A stretch of 64,000 nt of DNA from Flavobacterium sp. BFFFF1. Lineage in GTDB: Bacteria > Bacteroidota > Bacteroidia > Flavobacteriales > Flavobacteriaceae. A model generated the notes under the pieces. The model was given only the letters and a program-made list of their open reading frames with translations. It made no database searches and was not told the origin of the DNA. The position numbers and the translations under genes were made by a program. This document shows positions 41,435 to 50,434 of this stretch, piece by piece. The stretch lies in NCBI RefSeq assembly GCF_002256285.1, contig NZ_NKJE01000001.1:22386-86385 (forward strand), in the 5' to 3' direction. Numbering within the stretch: position 1 is the stretch's first letter; each line of letters starts with the position of its first letter.

Positions 41435-44374
41435 TTAAAATTTTACATTAGCTCCAAACAGGATTGACCGCTGTCTCGGATAAATTGTTTTGTCCAGCCC
41501 ATTGTTGGTGATTTCCGGATCCAATCCGCTGTATTTTGTCAATACGAACGCATTTTGAACGCCGGCTGATAACCTTAATGAAGCTTTTCCTTCAAGCCAT
41601 TTTGGAAAAGTATATCCCAAAGTAATATTGTCCATTCTCAAAAAAGAGGCATTTTCTACAAATATATCGGAATGCAGTACATTCGAGGTTGTTGTAAAAT
41701 CTGTATCAAGAACGGAAGATGGCAGGTTATTTAATGCCGCACCATTTTGCAGCAACGCATATTGTGCCTGACTTGCATTTACACCGTTGAAAACATGATT
41801 TCCAATACTTGCCCTCAAATTAAAAGAGAAATCAAGATTGCCGACATTCATCGTTGAGGCAAAGCCTAATGTAAGGTCCGGATCTTGATTTTTGTAAATA
41901 TAACGGTCATCGTCATTTTTGATTCCGTCGCCGTTTAAGTCTGCATACGCTCCCTCGATAGGCTTGTTGTTTGCATCGTAAAGCTGTTTGAATACATAGA
42001 AAGAGTAAGGCGTGTAACCTTCACTGAAGATTAGCACAGGAGACCCTGTTCCTGCAACATCTCCTCCAGTGAGGATATCAGAGTGGTATGCTAATTCAGT
42101 AATTTTTCTTTGGAAAGTTGTAGCGTTAAAGTTTACATTCCAGTTAAAACGGTCTGTTTTAATAACATTTGCATTAAGTGTAAGCTCAATACCTTTTGTT
42201 GTAAAGCTTCCTATATTTTGATACGCCCGGTTGGAAGTATTGCTTCCGTCAGGGATAGCCGCATCAACTAAAAGGTCTTTAGTGTCTTTGTAAAAAGCAT
42301 CTACGCTACCCGTAAACCTGTTATTTGCAAAACCGAAATCGATTCCTGCATTGTAAGTTGTAGTCTCCTCCCATTTCAAGTCTGGACTAATACGCGCCGC
42401 AATTCCAATAGGAATAGGACCTGGCCCAAAATAATACTGCGAAGTACCGCTACCGGTATTATACTTCTGAAGGTATGCGTTTGGTTCAGGGAAGTTTTGC
42501 TGACCTGTAATTCCATATCCTAACCTAAGCTTAAGGTCTGATATCGCAGTACTGCTTTTGAACAGCGCATCTTTTAGTTTCCATGCAAAAGCTGCAGCAG
42601 GGAAATTACCCCAACGATTGTTGTTATCGAACCTCGAAGTACCATCTCGTCTGTATGATAAGGTTAAAAGAAAATCTTTGTAACTGAGGTTTGTTCTGGC
42701 AAAATAAGCGATCAATACTACGTCAGTCTTGATATCAGCCTCTGGAAACTGATCCGACAAATTCGGATCCAGAATATTTCCTTGGTATAAGTATTGCTCC
42801 TGGAACTTTTGGTACGAATGCCCAACTGTAAGCTCAAAATTAAAGTCATTGATGCCTTTATTATAAACAAAATACGTATCAAGCAGCTTATTTCTTTGAA
42901 GTCCCAAATCGAGCTCATTTTTACCAAAAGGTTTGTTGGCATTACTTGGCGCCGAGCCAGCATCCCTACCCATCAATTTTCTTCTTTCGCCATTTGACTC
43001 ATCAAATCCACCGTTTACTACTACCCTTAAGTCCGGGAAGAAATGCAATTTGTAGTCTAATTCAATGTTTCCGAAAGTCCTGTTGTTTCTACCCGTGTCA
43101 AAAGTTTGCAGCAATTGTGCTACTGGATTTCTTGAAACGTTTGGAGACAATGTCGATCCGTCCAATGTTCCGTCACCTGAACGGTACTGGAAGAAACCAC
43201 CGTAAGGTGATGTTGGATCATATATAGGTTGCGTTGGATCAAAACCAATCGCGGTTCCTTCAACACCATCCGCAAACCTACTGGTTTCATTTGAATAATT
43301 AGCATTGACCCTCAATTTCAAATGGTTGTCAAAAAACGAAGGATTCATAGAAAGTCCGACTGTATTTCTGGTAAACTCATTTGTAAGCCTTAAACCTTCC
43401 TGATAAGTTCTTCCAATTGTTAACCTTGTTGGAATTGTTTTGAAAAGATTCCCTCTCAATGTAGCACTTTGGTCGACTAAATCTGTTCTTCTGTAAATAG
43501 CATCCTGCCAGTCTGTATTGGCGGTACCCAATGAAGCTACTTTTGCCGGAAGTCTGTCAGCTATCAGCGCGCGATATTGATCACCACTAAAAACGTCAAC
43601 GGTTTTCACCAGTTTACCTGATCCATATTGGAAATTATACTCAAAAGAAAGGTTCTTTCCACCCTTTTTAGTAGTAACTATAATTACTCCATTTGCCGCA
43701 CGTGAACCATAAATGGCGGTCGCTGATGCATCTTTTAAAACCGTAATCGACTCAACTGTACTTGGGTTAAGTGAAGCTAGAAAAGAAGTAGAACCCGTAT
43801 TGGTAGTGTTCACAATTGGCAATCCATCGATTACGATAAGCGGATCGTTACTTGCAAACAGCGAACTACCGCCGCGGATCCTGATCTCAGAACCAGAACC
43901 AGGAGCACCGCTGGTGTTAACTGTCAAACCGGCAACCCTACCATTCAGCAGGTTCTCAGTAGTAACGTTTGCACCTCTGTTGAAGTCTTTTTCGGAAACA
44001 GTCGTGACAGATCCAGTGGCGTCTTTTTTCTTTACGCTACCGTAACCGACCTGGACCACAACTTCCTGTAAATCACTCGCCTTCTCTTGCATTACGACAG
44101 ATACGGATTTTTGTCCGTCATAGTTTTGGACGACTTCCTTATACCCCACAAACGAAAACACCAGCTTGTCGCCGCGCTTCACATTTGAGAGACTGAAATT
44201 ACCATCCATGTCTGTCGAAGTACCGTTCTGGGTACCCTGAATAACTACATTTACTCCCGGGAGTGGCTGGCCTGACGCCTGGTCAGTAACCTTACCACTC
44301 AGCGTGCCCTGAGCGAAGGCAGCAATCGGCAGTAGTAGTAAAAAAATTAACAACTTTTTGTAAATTGTTTTCAT
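41435..44374 (-). CDS. susC: SusC/RagA family TonB-linked outer-membrane protein
   Basis: 979 aa with a signal peptide ending AAFAQ. A carboxypeptidase-D-like regulatory domain (about 24-108, LSGKVTDQASGQPLPGVNV) is followed by a plug (about 115-235, with LNGRVAGLTV, IRIRGGSSLFASNDPL and VDGLPIVN) and a beta barrel ending in a final strand QRSILFGANVKF. No STN domain is seen, so it should not signal to an anti-sigma factor. It imports oligosaccharides bound by SusD, powered by TonB-ExbBD. It is the first gene of the minus operon and is divergent from the lacI-like regulator. Confidence 0.96.
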   Translation of the reverse strand: MKTIYKKLLIFLLLLPIAAFAQGTLSGKVTDQASGQPLPGVNVVIQGTQNGTSTDMDGNFSLSNVKRGDKLVFSFVGYKEVVQNYDGQKSVSVVMQEKASDLQEVVVQVGYGSVKKKDATGSVTTVSEKDFNRGANVTTENLLNGRVAGLTVNTSGAPGSGSEIRIRGGSSLFASNDPLIVIDGLPIVNTTNTGSTSFLASLNPSTVESITVLKDASATAIYGSRAANGVIIVTTKKGGKNLSFEYNFQYGSGKLVKTVDVFSGDQYRALIADRLPAKVASLGTANTDWQDAIYRRTDLVDQSATLRGNLFKTIPTRLTIGRTYQEGLRLTNEFTRNTVGLSMNPSFFDNHLKLRVNANYSNETSRFADGVEGTAIGFDPTQPIYDPTSPYGGFFQYRSGDGTLDGSTLSPNVSRNPVAQLLQTFDTGRNNRTFGNIELDYKLHFFPDLRVVVNGGFDESNGERRKLMGRDAGSAPSNANKPFGKNELDLGLQRNKLLDTYFVYNKGINDFNFELTVGHSYQKFQEQYLYQGNILDPNLSDQFPEADIKTDVVLIAYFARTNLSYKDFLLTLSYRRDGTSRFDNNNRWGNFPAAAFAWKLKDALFKSSTAISDLKLRLGYGITGQQNFPEPNAYLQKYNTGSGTSQYYFGPGPIPIGIAARISPDLKWEETTTYNAGIDFGFANNRFTGSVDAFYKDTKDLLVDAAIPDGSNTSNRAYQNIGSFTTKGIELTLNANVIKTDRFNWNVNFNATTFQRKITELAYHSDILTGGDVAGTGSPVLIFSEGYTPYSFYVFKQLYDANNKPIEGAYADLNGDGIKNDDDRYIYKNQDPDLTLGFASTMNVGNLDFSFNLRASIGNHVFNGVNASQAQYALLQNGAALNNLPSSVLDTDFTTTSNVLHSDIFVENASFLRMDNITLGYTFPKWLEGKASLRLSAGVQNAFVLTKYSGLDPEITNNGLDKTIYPRQRSILFGANVKF

Positions 44375-44481
44375 ACATTTTGTTTAAGTTAAAATTGAGT
44401 TTTTGCTTGGATTTATTGCTTCGAATGTTAAAATTATGTAAAAATGCGGTAAAAAAAAATGTTGGCCGTTTTATTACCTGC

Positions 44482-44495
44482 CGAAAACGTTTTCG
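44482..44495. promoter_or_regulatory. Perfect palindromic operator candidate (LacI-family type)
   Basis: CGAAAACGTTTTCG is a perfect 14-bp palindrome with a central CG, the usual half-site form for LacI-family repressors. It lies about 110 bases from each start codon, between susC and the LacI-like gene, so it could control both. A single clear copy was found. Confidence 0.7.
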
Positions 44496-44537
44496 TGTTG
44501 AAAACTTTCCTAAATACCTAAATTTTTAAGGTAGAAA

Positions 44538-44568
44538 TTGATAGAAGTAAAAATTAAAATTATCTTTA
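44538..44568 (+). promoter_or_regulatory. Promoter of the LacI-family regulator gene
   Basis: TTG (44538-44540) and TATCTTTA (44561-44568) are 20 bases apart, matching the flavobacterial TTG/TAnnTTTG pattern with one mismatch. The start codon is 30 bases downstream. Confidence 0.6.
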
Positions 44569-44598
44569 TTCAGAAAACAATATTTACACGATTTTCAC

Positions 44599-45627
44599 AT
44601 GAAAAGAAAGGTTACCCTAAAACAGATTGCAAAAGAACTTGACGTATCTATTTCAACCGTCTCGAAATCGCTGCGTGACAGCACGGAAATTAGTGAAGAT
44701 ACCCGGCAAAAAGTACAGGCTTTTGCGAAACTTTATAACTACAAGCCAAACAACATCGCCCTAAGCCTGAAAAACCGAAAAACCAAGACCATTGGCATCA
44801 TCATTCCTGAAATTGTCCACCACTTTTTCGCCACGGTCATTAGCGGTATCGAACAGGTAGCTAATAACCACGGATACAGTGTCGTAGTATGCCTGTCCAA
44901 CGAATCTTTTGACAAAGAGGTAATCAACATGGAAATGCTTGCCAATGGCAGCATGGACGGCTTTATCATGTCGCTGTCAAAAGAAACACAATATAAAGGT
45001 GACTTTCACCACATCACGGAAGTCATCAACCAAGGTATGCCCGTGGTCATGTTCGATCGCGTCACCAACGAAGTCCTTTGCGACAAAGTAATTATCGATG
45101 ATAAGATGGCGGCTTATGATGCAGTCCAAAACCTTGTCAACATGGGGAATAAAAAAATCGCATTGGTGACAACAGTAGACTATGTAAGTGTGGGCAAGCT
45201 TCGTACAGACGGTTATACGAAAGCAATCCTCGACAACGATTTGCCCTTCAATGAAAAGCTGATTATTAAAATAGAGGATATTGAAAACTTTGAATCGCAA
45301 ATCGCAAAACTGATGGAAAACCGCGCTATTGATGCTGTTCTCGCGGTAAATGAGCTTTTTGCAGTAACCATTATCAAACTGGCAAGCAAAATGGGACTGA
45401 AAGTACCGGAAGACCTTTCCGTCATTGCCTTTACCGATGGTATTATATCGCAATATTCAACCCCAACCATCAGCACTGTAAGCCAAAATGGAATAAAGAT
45501 GGGGCAGAAAGCCGCCAAAATGCTGATTGACCGACTGGAAACCGAAGAAGATGACGATGCCGAGGAACTGTATCGTACCGAAGTCATTGAAACCAACCTG
45601 ATCGAGCGCGAATCGACCAAGCGCTAA
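44599..45627 (+). CDS. LacI family transcriptional regulator of the starch locus
   Basis: 342 aa. The N-terminal helix-turn-helix (residues about 2-50) has VTLKQIAKELDVSISTVSKSL and the hinge helix region with PNNIALSLKNRKTKTIGIIIP. A periplasmic-binding-like sugar domain (about 62-335) follows, with HHFFATVISGIEQVANNHGY and a C-terminal LIERES end. LacI-family proteins bind palindromes such as the one at 44482 and release or bind DNA when a sugar is present. It is the first gene of the plus-strand half of the locus, unlike the classic Bacteroides sus system, which uses the membrane regulator SusR. Whether it represses or activates is not visible. Confidence 0.92.
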   Translation: MKRKVTLKQIAKELDVSISTVSKSLRDSTEISEDTRQKVQAFAKLYNYKPNNIALSLKNRKTKTIGIIIPEIVHHFFATVISGIEQVANNHGYSVVVCLSNESFDKEVINMEMLANGSMDGFIMSLSKETQYKGDFHHITEVINQGMPVVMFDRVTNEVLCDKVIIDDKMAAYDAVQNLVNMGNKKIALVTTVDYVSVGKLRTDGYTKAILDNDLPFNEKLIIKIEDIENFESQIAKLMENRAIDAVLAVNELFAVTIIKLASKMGLKVPEDLSVIAFTDGIISQYSTPTISTVSQNGIKMGQKAAKMLIDRLETEEDDDAEELYRTEVIETNLIERESTKR

Positions 45628-45798
45628 TGATTTATCAACAACAAACCCTCAGTACTACCACGTTATCGCAACAGAATACGTTTGGAAAAATTAAAAAAAC
45701 CGTTACTTCAAAATCCGTAATATAAAATCTTTTATATCTTTACCCCGATTTATCAAGGCTTGTGATTTTTTTGCTTCGAAAACAAAAATGTAAGTTTT

Positions 45799-45817
45799 GA
45801 TAAGCATCGCGCTTATC
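45799..45817 (+). other. Hairpin in the leader of the MFS transporter gene
   Basis: GATAAGC (45799-45805) and GCTTATC (45811-45817) form a perfect 7-bp stem with a 5-base loop, ending 24 bases before the start codon. A -7-like TATCTTTA lies at 45735-45742, so the hairpin would be in the transcript leader. Confidence 0.5.
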
Positions 45818-45841
45818 GTATTCAATCTTTAAATTACGATA

Positions 45842-47377
45842 ATGGAAAAGCGTAGGTTAAGTTTCTGGCAAATCTTCAACATGAGTTTCGGGTTTCTGGG
45901 AATCCAGATGGGTTTTGCGCTGCAGAATTCTAATGTCAGCCGCATCTTTCAAACATTAGGCGCCAAAATTGACGACATCCCGATACTGTGGGTTGCCGCT
46001 CCGCTGACAGGATTGATTATCCAACCAATCATAGGCTACTTCTCTGATAGAACCTGGAACAAACTTGGAAGAAGAAAACCTTATTTCTTAGCTGGCGCTA
46101 TTCTTGCTTCTGCAGCCTTATTCATTATGCCGAATTCACCGGTATTGTGGTTCGCCGCGGGTATGTTGTGGATCATGGATGCCTCTATTAATGTATCAAT
46201 GGAACCCTTCCGGGCATTTATCGGCGACAATCTGTCCGAGAAACAACGCACTTTAGGATTTGCAATGCAAAGCTTTTTCATCGGAATTGGTGCCTATGCG
46301 GCCTCTCGGCTTCCCGAGATATTAACCCATTTTGATGTAAAAAATACCGCACCCGAAGGAATAATACCGGATTCTGTAAAATATTCATTTTACATCGGTG
46401 GCATTGCGTTTATAGTCACTGTACTATGGACCGTTATCTTCTCTAAAGAATATTCTCCAGAAGAAATCGAGGCGTTTGAAAAACATAACGAAAACCTAAA
46501 CAAAAGGGAAGATTATAAACATCCAAAAGAATGGTTTTCAAAAAACGGCAACTCCCATCTTGCAAAGGGCTTAGTCATGTTAATTATTGGCTTGGGATTT
46601 TCATTTTGTATTTATGAATACAACCTGAAAAAGGATTTGTACGTGTTGTCACTGGGTTTGATCAGTTTTGGTGGCGTTGCGCTGATCATTTCCGGACTTT
46701 TGCAGAAATCAGCAAAAACGGACAATGGGTTTGTGACCATCATGAATGACTTTCAGTTTATGCCGAAAATTATGAAACAACTCGCCTGGGTACAATTCTT
46801 TTCCTGGTTTGCACTTTTCTCAATGTGGATTTACACCACTTTGGCAGTGACACAACATATCTATGGCACAACAGATACTACTTCCGCCGCTTATAATGTC
46901 GGCGCAAACCAAGTAGGGAAAATGTTTGCAAATTACAACCTTATAGCAGCTGCTGCAGCATTTCTATTGCCTTTATTGGCTAAAGCAACCAGTCGCAAAC
47001 TTACCCACTTTTTTGCGCTTACCATGGGTGGCTTAGGTTTGATTTCACTTTATTTTATTAAGGAACCAACTGTTTTTACTATCGAGTGGCTGCCGATGAT
47101 TGGCGTTGGAATTGCCTGGGCCAGCATACTCTCTATTCCGTATGCTATGCTTTCCGGTGCTTTACCATCGAGCAAAATGGGCTATTACATGGGAGTTTTC
47201 AACTTCTTTATTGTAATCCCACAATTGGTAGCAGCGTCGATTCTTGGATTCTTAGTGTCAAAATTCTTTAACAGTGAGCCGATTTATGCGCTGTTAATAG
47301 GCGGTGCTTCAATGATCCTTGCCGGACTTATTGCATTGACCATAAATGATAAATCGAAAATTATAATTAATGAATAA
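45842..47377 (+). CDS. MFS sugar transporter (maltose-type)
   Basis: 511 aa with about 12 membrane helices. SDRTWNKLGRRKPYFLAG contains the MFS signature loop (DRxxxxxGRRxP) between helices 2 and 3 as in the glycoside-pentoside-hexuronide and SLC45-like sugar transporters. A charged loop (EYSPEEIEAFEKHNENLNKREDY) lies after helix 6. It would take maltose or short maltodextrins across the inner membrane. It follows lacI by 214 bases, with its own -7-like box and leader hairpin. It overlaps the beta-phosphoglucomutase gene by 8 bases, which ties import to phosphorolysis. Confidence 0.9.
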   Translation: MEKRRLSFWQIFNMSFGFLGIQMGFALQNSNVSRIFQTLGAKIDDIPILWVAAPLTGLIIQPIIGYFSDRTWNKLGRRKPYFLAGAILASAALFIMPNSPVLWFAAGMLWIMDASINVSMEPFRAFIGDNLSEKQRTLGFAMQSFFIGIGAYAASRLPEILTHFDVKNTAPEGIIPDSVKYSFYIGGIAFIVTVLWTVIFSKEYSPEEIEAFEKHNENLNKREDYKHPKEWFSKNGNSHLAKGLVMLIIGLGFSFCIYEYNLKKDLYVLSLGLISFGGVALIISGLLQKSAKTDNGFVTIMNDFQFMPKIMKQLAWVQFFSWFALFSMWIYTTLAVTQHIYGTTDTTSAAYNVGANQVGKMFANYNLIAAAAAFLLPLLAKATSRKLTHFFALTMGGLGLISLYFIKEPTVFTIEWLPMIGVGIAWASILSIPYAMLSGALPSSKMGYYMGVFNFFIVIPQLVAASILGFLVSKFFNSEPIYALLIGGASMILAGLIALTINDKSKIIINE

Positions 47378-48026
47378 AAAAGCATTTATTTTTGACCTGG
47401 ACGGCGTCATCGTCGACACGGCAAAATACCATTATCTCGCCTGGCAGAAGATTGCCAGCGAACTCGGAATCGAATTCACGCCCGAGCACAACGAAGAATT
47501 AAAAGGCGTCAGCCGCGTACGTTCTTTAGACATTATTTTGAATTTAGGCAAAATCAACGCTTCCCAGCAGGACAAGGACCGCTGGCTCGTGCAGAAAAAC
47601 GAAGACTATCTCGGTTATCTGGTTCACATGGATGAAAGCGAAATATTGCCGGGTGTATTGCCCGTTCTGCAATATCTGAAAGCGAAAAACCAAGCCATTG
47701 CATTAGGGTCAGCCAGCAAAAATGCCCGCCCGATTTTGGAGAAAGTCAATATCATTTCTTATTTTGATGCCATAGTCGATGGCAATGATGTGACGAACGC
47801 AAAACCGGACCCGGAAGTTTTTGTACAGGCTGCCAAATTGTTAAATGCCCGAAATGAAGACAGCATCGTCTTTGAAGATTCTGTCGCAGGGATACAGGCT
47901 GCAAATATTGCGGGAATGACCAGCATCGGGATTGGGGAAGAAAGCATTTTGCATGAAGCCCAATTCAATTTCAAAGACTTTACGCACATCGAAACCAGTT
48001 TTCTCGATGTTTTAATTAAAAAATAG
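47370..48026 (+). CDS. pgmB: Beta-phosphoglucomutase
   Basis: 218 aa, a HAD-superfamily enzyme. It converts beta-glucose 1-phosphate to glucose 6-phosphate in the cytoplasm. The nucleophile is Asp9 and the acid/base is Asp11 in IFDLDGVIVDTAKYH; the cap domain carries KGVSRVRSLD, which matches the substrate-binding region of the family. Motif 2 is seen in LGSASKNA, and KPDPEVF and FEDSVAGIQAA supply the Lys and metal Asp pair. Beta-glucose 1-phosphate is made by the GH65 maltose phosphorylase encoded just downstream. The gene overlaps the transporter by 8 bases. Confidence 0.95.
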   Translation: MNKKAFIFDLDGVIVDTAKYHYLAWQKIASELGIEFTPEHNEELKGVSRVRSLDIILNLGKINASQQDKDRWLVQKNEDYLGYLVHMDESEILPGVLPVLQYLKAKNQAIALGSASKNARPILEKVNIISYFDAIVDGNDVTNAKPDPEVFVQAAKLLNARNEDSIVFEDSVAGIQAANIAGMTSIGIGEESILHEAQFNFKDFTHIETSFLDVLIKK

Positions 48027-48083
48027 ACCATACGAAGCAGATAAAACCCAAAAGGTTTTTACATGACTATAAAATTATAAACA

Positions 48084-50387
48084 ATGAATCAGGATTATAT
48101 CAAACCGGACAATTGGTCCATTATAGAGGAAGGATTTGATGCAGAAAGGGTAAAATCGTCCGAAAGCCTTTTCAGTATTGGAAACGGAGCCATGGGGCAA
48201 CGTGCCAATTTTGAAGAGCATTACAGCGGTGAAACGTTTCAGGGAAGTTACATCGCAGGAATTTATTATCCCGATAAGACCAAAGTCGGCTGGTGGAAAA
48301 ATGGTTATCCCGAATATTTTGCCAAAGTGCTTAATGCACCAAACTGGATCGGCATTAACATCGAAATCAATGATGAAAATCTTGATTTGAACGCCTGCGC
48401 AAAAGTCGCCCATTTCCGCCGCGAACTGAACATGCAGGAAGGCTGGTACCGCCGTTCATTTGAAGCCACCTTACAAAACGGTGTGGAAATTTCTGTGAAT
48501 GTTACCCGATTCCTGTCTCTTGATGATGATCAGGCAGGATACATTAATTACGAAATTACGCCACTGAATAAAAACGCAAATATCGTCTTTAAGCCTTACG
48601 TCGATGCCGGCGTACACAATGAAGACGCAAATTGGGAAGAGAAATTCTGGGAGCCATTGGAAGTAAAGGCTGATAAAAACCAGGGATTCGTTACAGCACG
48701 TACGTTCAAAACGCATTTTACCGCAACGACATTCATGCACAACAGCATTTTCATCGACGGACAAAATCTAGACCTTACACCTGAAAATGTTGCCAAAAAC
48801 GAGGATAAAATTGAATTCACTTATTCCGTAACTGCTCATAAAGGCCAAAAAGCAACCATTCAGAAAATTGGGGGTTACACCGTTTCAATGAATCATGAAG
48901 ATACGGTCTCCGCCGCCGCAGATGCAATCAAAGTCGTTTCGGCAAAAGGCTACGGCCAAATGCAGAAAGAACAGGCCGACGGCTGGGCAAAAATTTGGGA
49001 AATGTCAGATATCACCATCGATGGCGACGTGAAGGCGCAACAGGGAATCCGGTTCAATATTTTCCAGTTAAATCAAACCTATTCCGGAAAAGATTCGAGG
49101 TTAAATATTGGTCCAAAAGGTTTCACTGGCGAAAAATACGGCGGTTCCACCTATTGGGATACCGAAGCGTACTGCATCCCATTTTATATGGCTACCAAAG
49201 ACCAGCAGGTTGCCCGTAATCTCTTGACTTACCGCTACAACCAACTCGAGAAAGCCATCGAAAACGCTGCCAAATTAGGTTTCAAAAACGGCGCAGCCCT
49301 GTACCCGATGGTGACCATGAATGGTGAAGAATGCCACAACGAATGGGAAATTACTTTTGAGGAGATTCACCGCAACGGCGCCATAGCATTTGCGATTTAC
49401 AATTATTACCGTTTTACCGGCGACTATTCCTATATTCCTGAAAAAGGCCTTGAAGTATTAATCGCTATCGCACGTTTCTGGCAGCAACGGTCTACTTTTT
49501 CCACCGATAAGGATGCTTATGTTATCCTTGGTGTTACCGGCCCGAACGAATATGAAAACAACGTCAACAACAACTGGTATACAAATTACCTCGCCAAGTG
49601 GTGTATTGATTATGCTGTGGCGCAAATTGAAAAAACGAAGGCTGATTATGCGGAAGATTACTCCCGCATCATGTCAAAAGTGAACCTCACAGACTCCGAA
49701 TTGTCGCAATGGAAAGCCGTTGCCGGAAACATGTATTTCCCGTACTCTGAAAAGTATAGCGTATACCTGCAACAGGATGGATTTCTGGACAAAGAACTCG
49801 TAAAAGCTTCTGAATTAGACCGTTCACAACGTCCAATCAACCAGAAATGGTCATGGGATAGGATTTTACGTTCTCCTTACATCAAGCAGGCCGACGTATT
49901 ACAGGGCTTTTATTTCTTTGAAGACGATTTTAGCAAAGAAGAACTGGCACGCCACTTCGATTTCTATGAGCCATTTACCGTACATGAAAGTTCGCTTTCA
50001 CCTTGTGTACACTCAATTCAGGCCGCTGTTTTAGGCAAAATGGACATGGCATACACTTTTTACCTGCGCACTTCCCGACTTGACCTTGACGATTATAACA
50101 AGGAAGTAGAAGAAGGATGCCACATCACCTCCATGGCAGGGACATGGATGAGTATTGTAGAAGGTTTTGGTGGCATGCGTGTCAAAAATGACCAATTGCA
50201 TTTTGAACCGAAAATCCCAAATGGATGGCAGGGCTATTCGTTCAAGATCAATTTCAGGAACCAGGTTTTGAAAGTATCTGTCCACCCTAATGAAACGCGT
50301 TTTTCTCTGGAAGGTGGTAAAGAACTCAAAGTCTCAGTAAATGGAAAAGAAGTTCTGGTGGAGCCAAACAGTTTGGTAACCGTATAA
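48084..50387 (+). CDS. Glycoside hydrolase family 65, maltose phosphorylase
   Basis: 767 aa. It splits maltose with phosphate into glucose and beta-glucose 1-phosphate. The N-terminal beta domain (about 1-270) is followed by the (alpha/alpha)6 barrel, with the catalytic acid Glu489 in TGPNEYENNVNNNWYTN, and a C-terminal beta domain. HESSLSPCVHS is the phosphate-binding loop region, and KWSWDRILRSPYIKQADVLQG is also conserved. No signal peptide is seen, so the enzyme is cytoplasmic. It lies between pgmB (which uses its product) and a periplasmic GH13 enzyme. The sequence resembles maltose phosphorylase more than trehalose or kojibiose phosphorylase, but specificity is inferred. Confidence 0.95.
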   Translation: MNQDYIKPDNWSIIEEGFDAERVKSSESLFSIGNGAMGQRANFEEHYSGETFQGSYIAGIYYPDKTKVGWWKNGYPEYFAKVLNAPNWIGINIEINDENLDLNACAKVAHFRRELNMQEGWYRRSFEATLQNGVEISVNVTRFLSLDDDQAGYINYEITPLNKNANIVFKPYVDAGVHNEDANWEEKFWEPLEVKADKNQGFVTARTFKTHFTATTFMHNSIFIDGQNLDLTPENVAKNEDKIEFTYSVTAHKGQKATIQKIGGYTVSMNHEDTVSAAADAIKVVSAKGYGQMQKEQADGWAKIWEMSDITIDGDVKAQQGIRFNIFQLNQTYSGKDSRLNIGPKGFTGEKYGGSTYWDTEAYCIPFYMATKDQQVARNLLTYRYNQLEKAIENAAKLGFKNGAALYPMVTMNGEECHNEWEITFEEIHRNGAIAFAIYNYYRFTGDYSYIPEKGLEVLIAIARFWQQRSTFSTDKDAYVILGVTGPNEYENNVNNNWYTNYLAKWCIDYAVAQIEKTKADYAEDYSRIMSKVNLTDSELSQWKAVAGNMYFPYSEKYSVYLQQDGFLDKELVKASELDRSQRPINQKWSWDRILRSPYIKQADVLQGFYFFEDDFSKEELARHFDFYEPFTVHESSLSPCVHSIQAAVLGKMDMAYTFYLRTSRLDLDDYNKEVEEGCHITSMAGTWMSIVEGFGGMRVKNDQLHFEPKIPNGWQGYSFKINFRNQVLKVSVHPNETRFSLEGGKELKVSVNGKEVLVEPNSLVTV

Positions 50388-50395
50388 ATAATCAC

Positions 50396-50422
50396 AAAGG
50401 ATCGGGGTTCCGGTCCTTTTTT
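50396..50422 (+). terminator. Hairpin with T run after the GH65 gene
   Basis: AAAGGA (50396-50401) and TCCTTT (50414-50419) form the outer stem, extended inside by CGG/CCG, followed by a T run. It separates the cytoplasmic block (transporter, pgmB, GH65) from the exported hydrolases that follow in the same direction. Confidence 0.8.
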
Positions 50423-50434
50423 ATTGTATAAATT

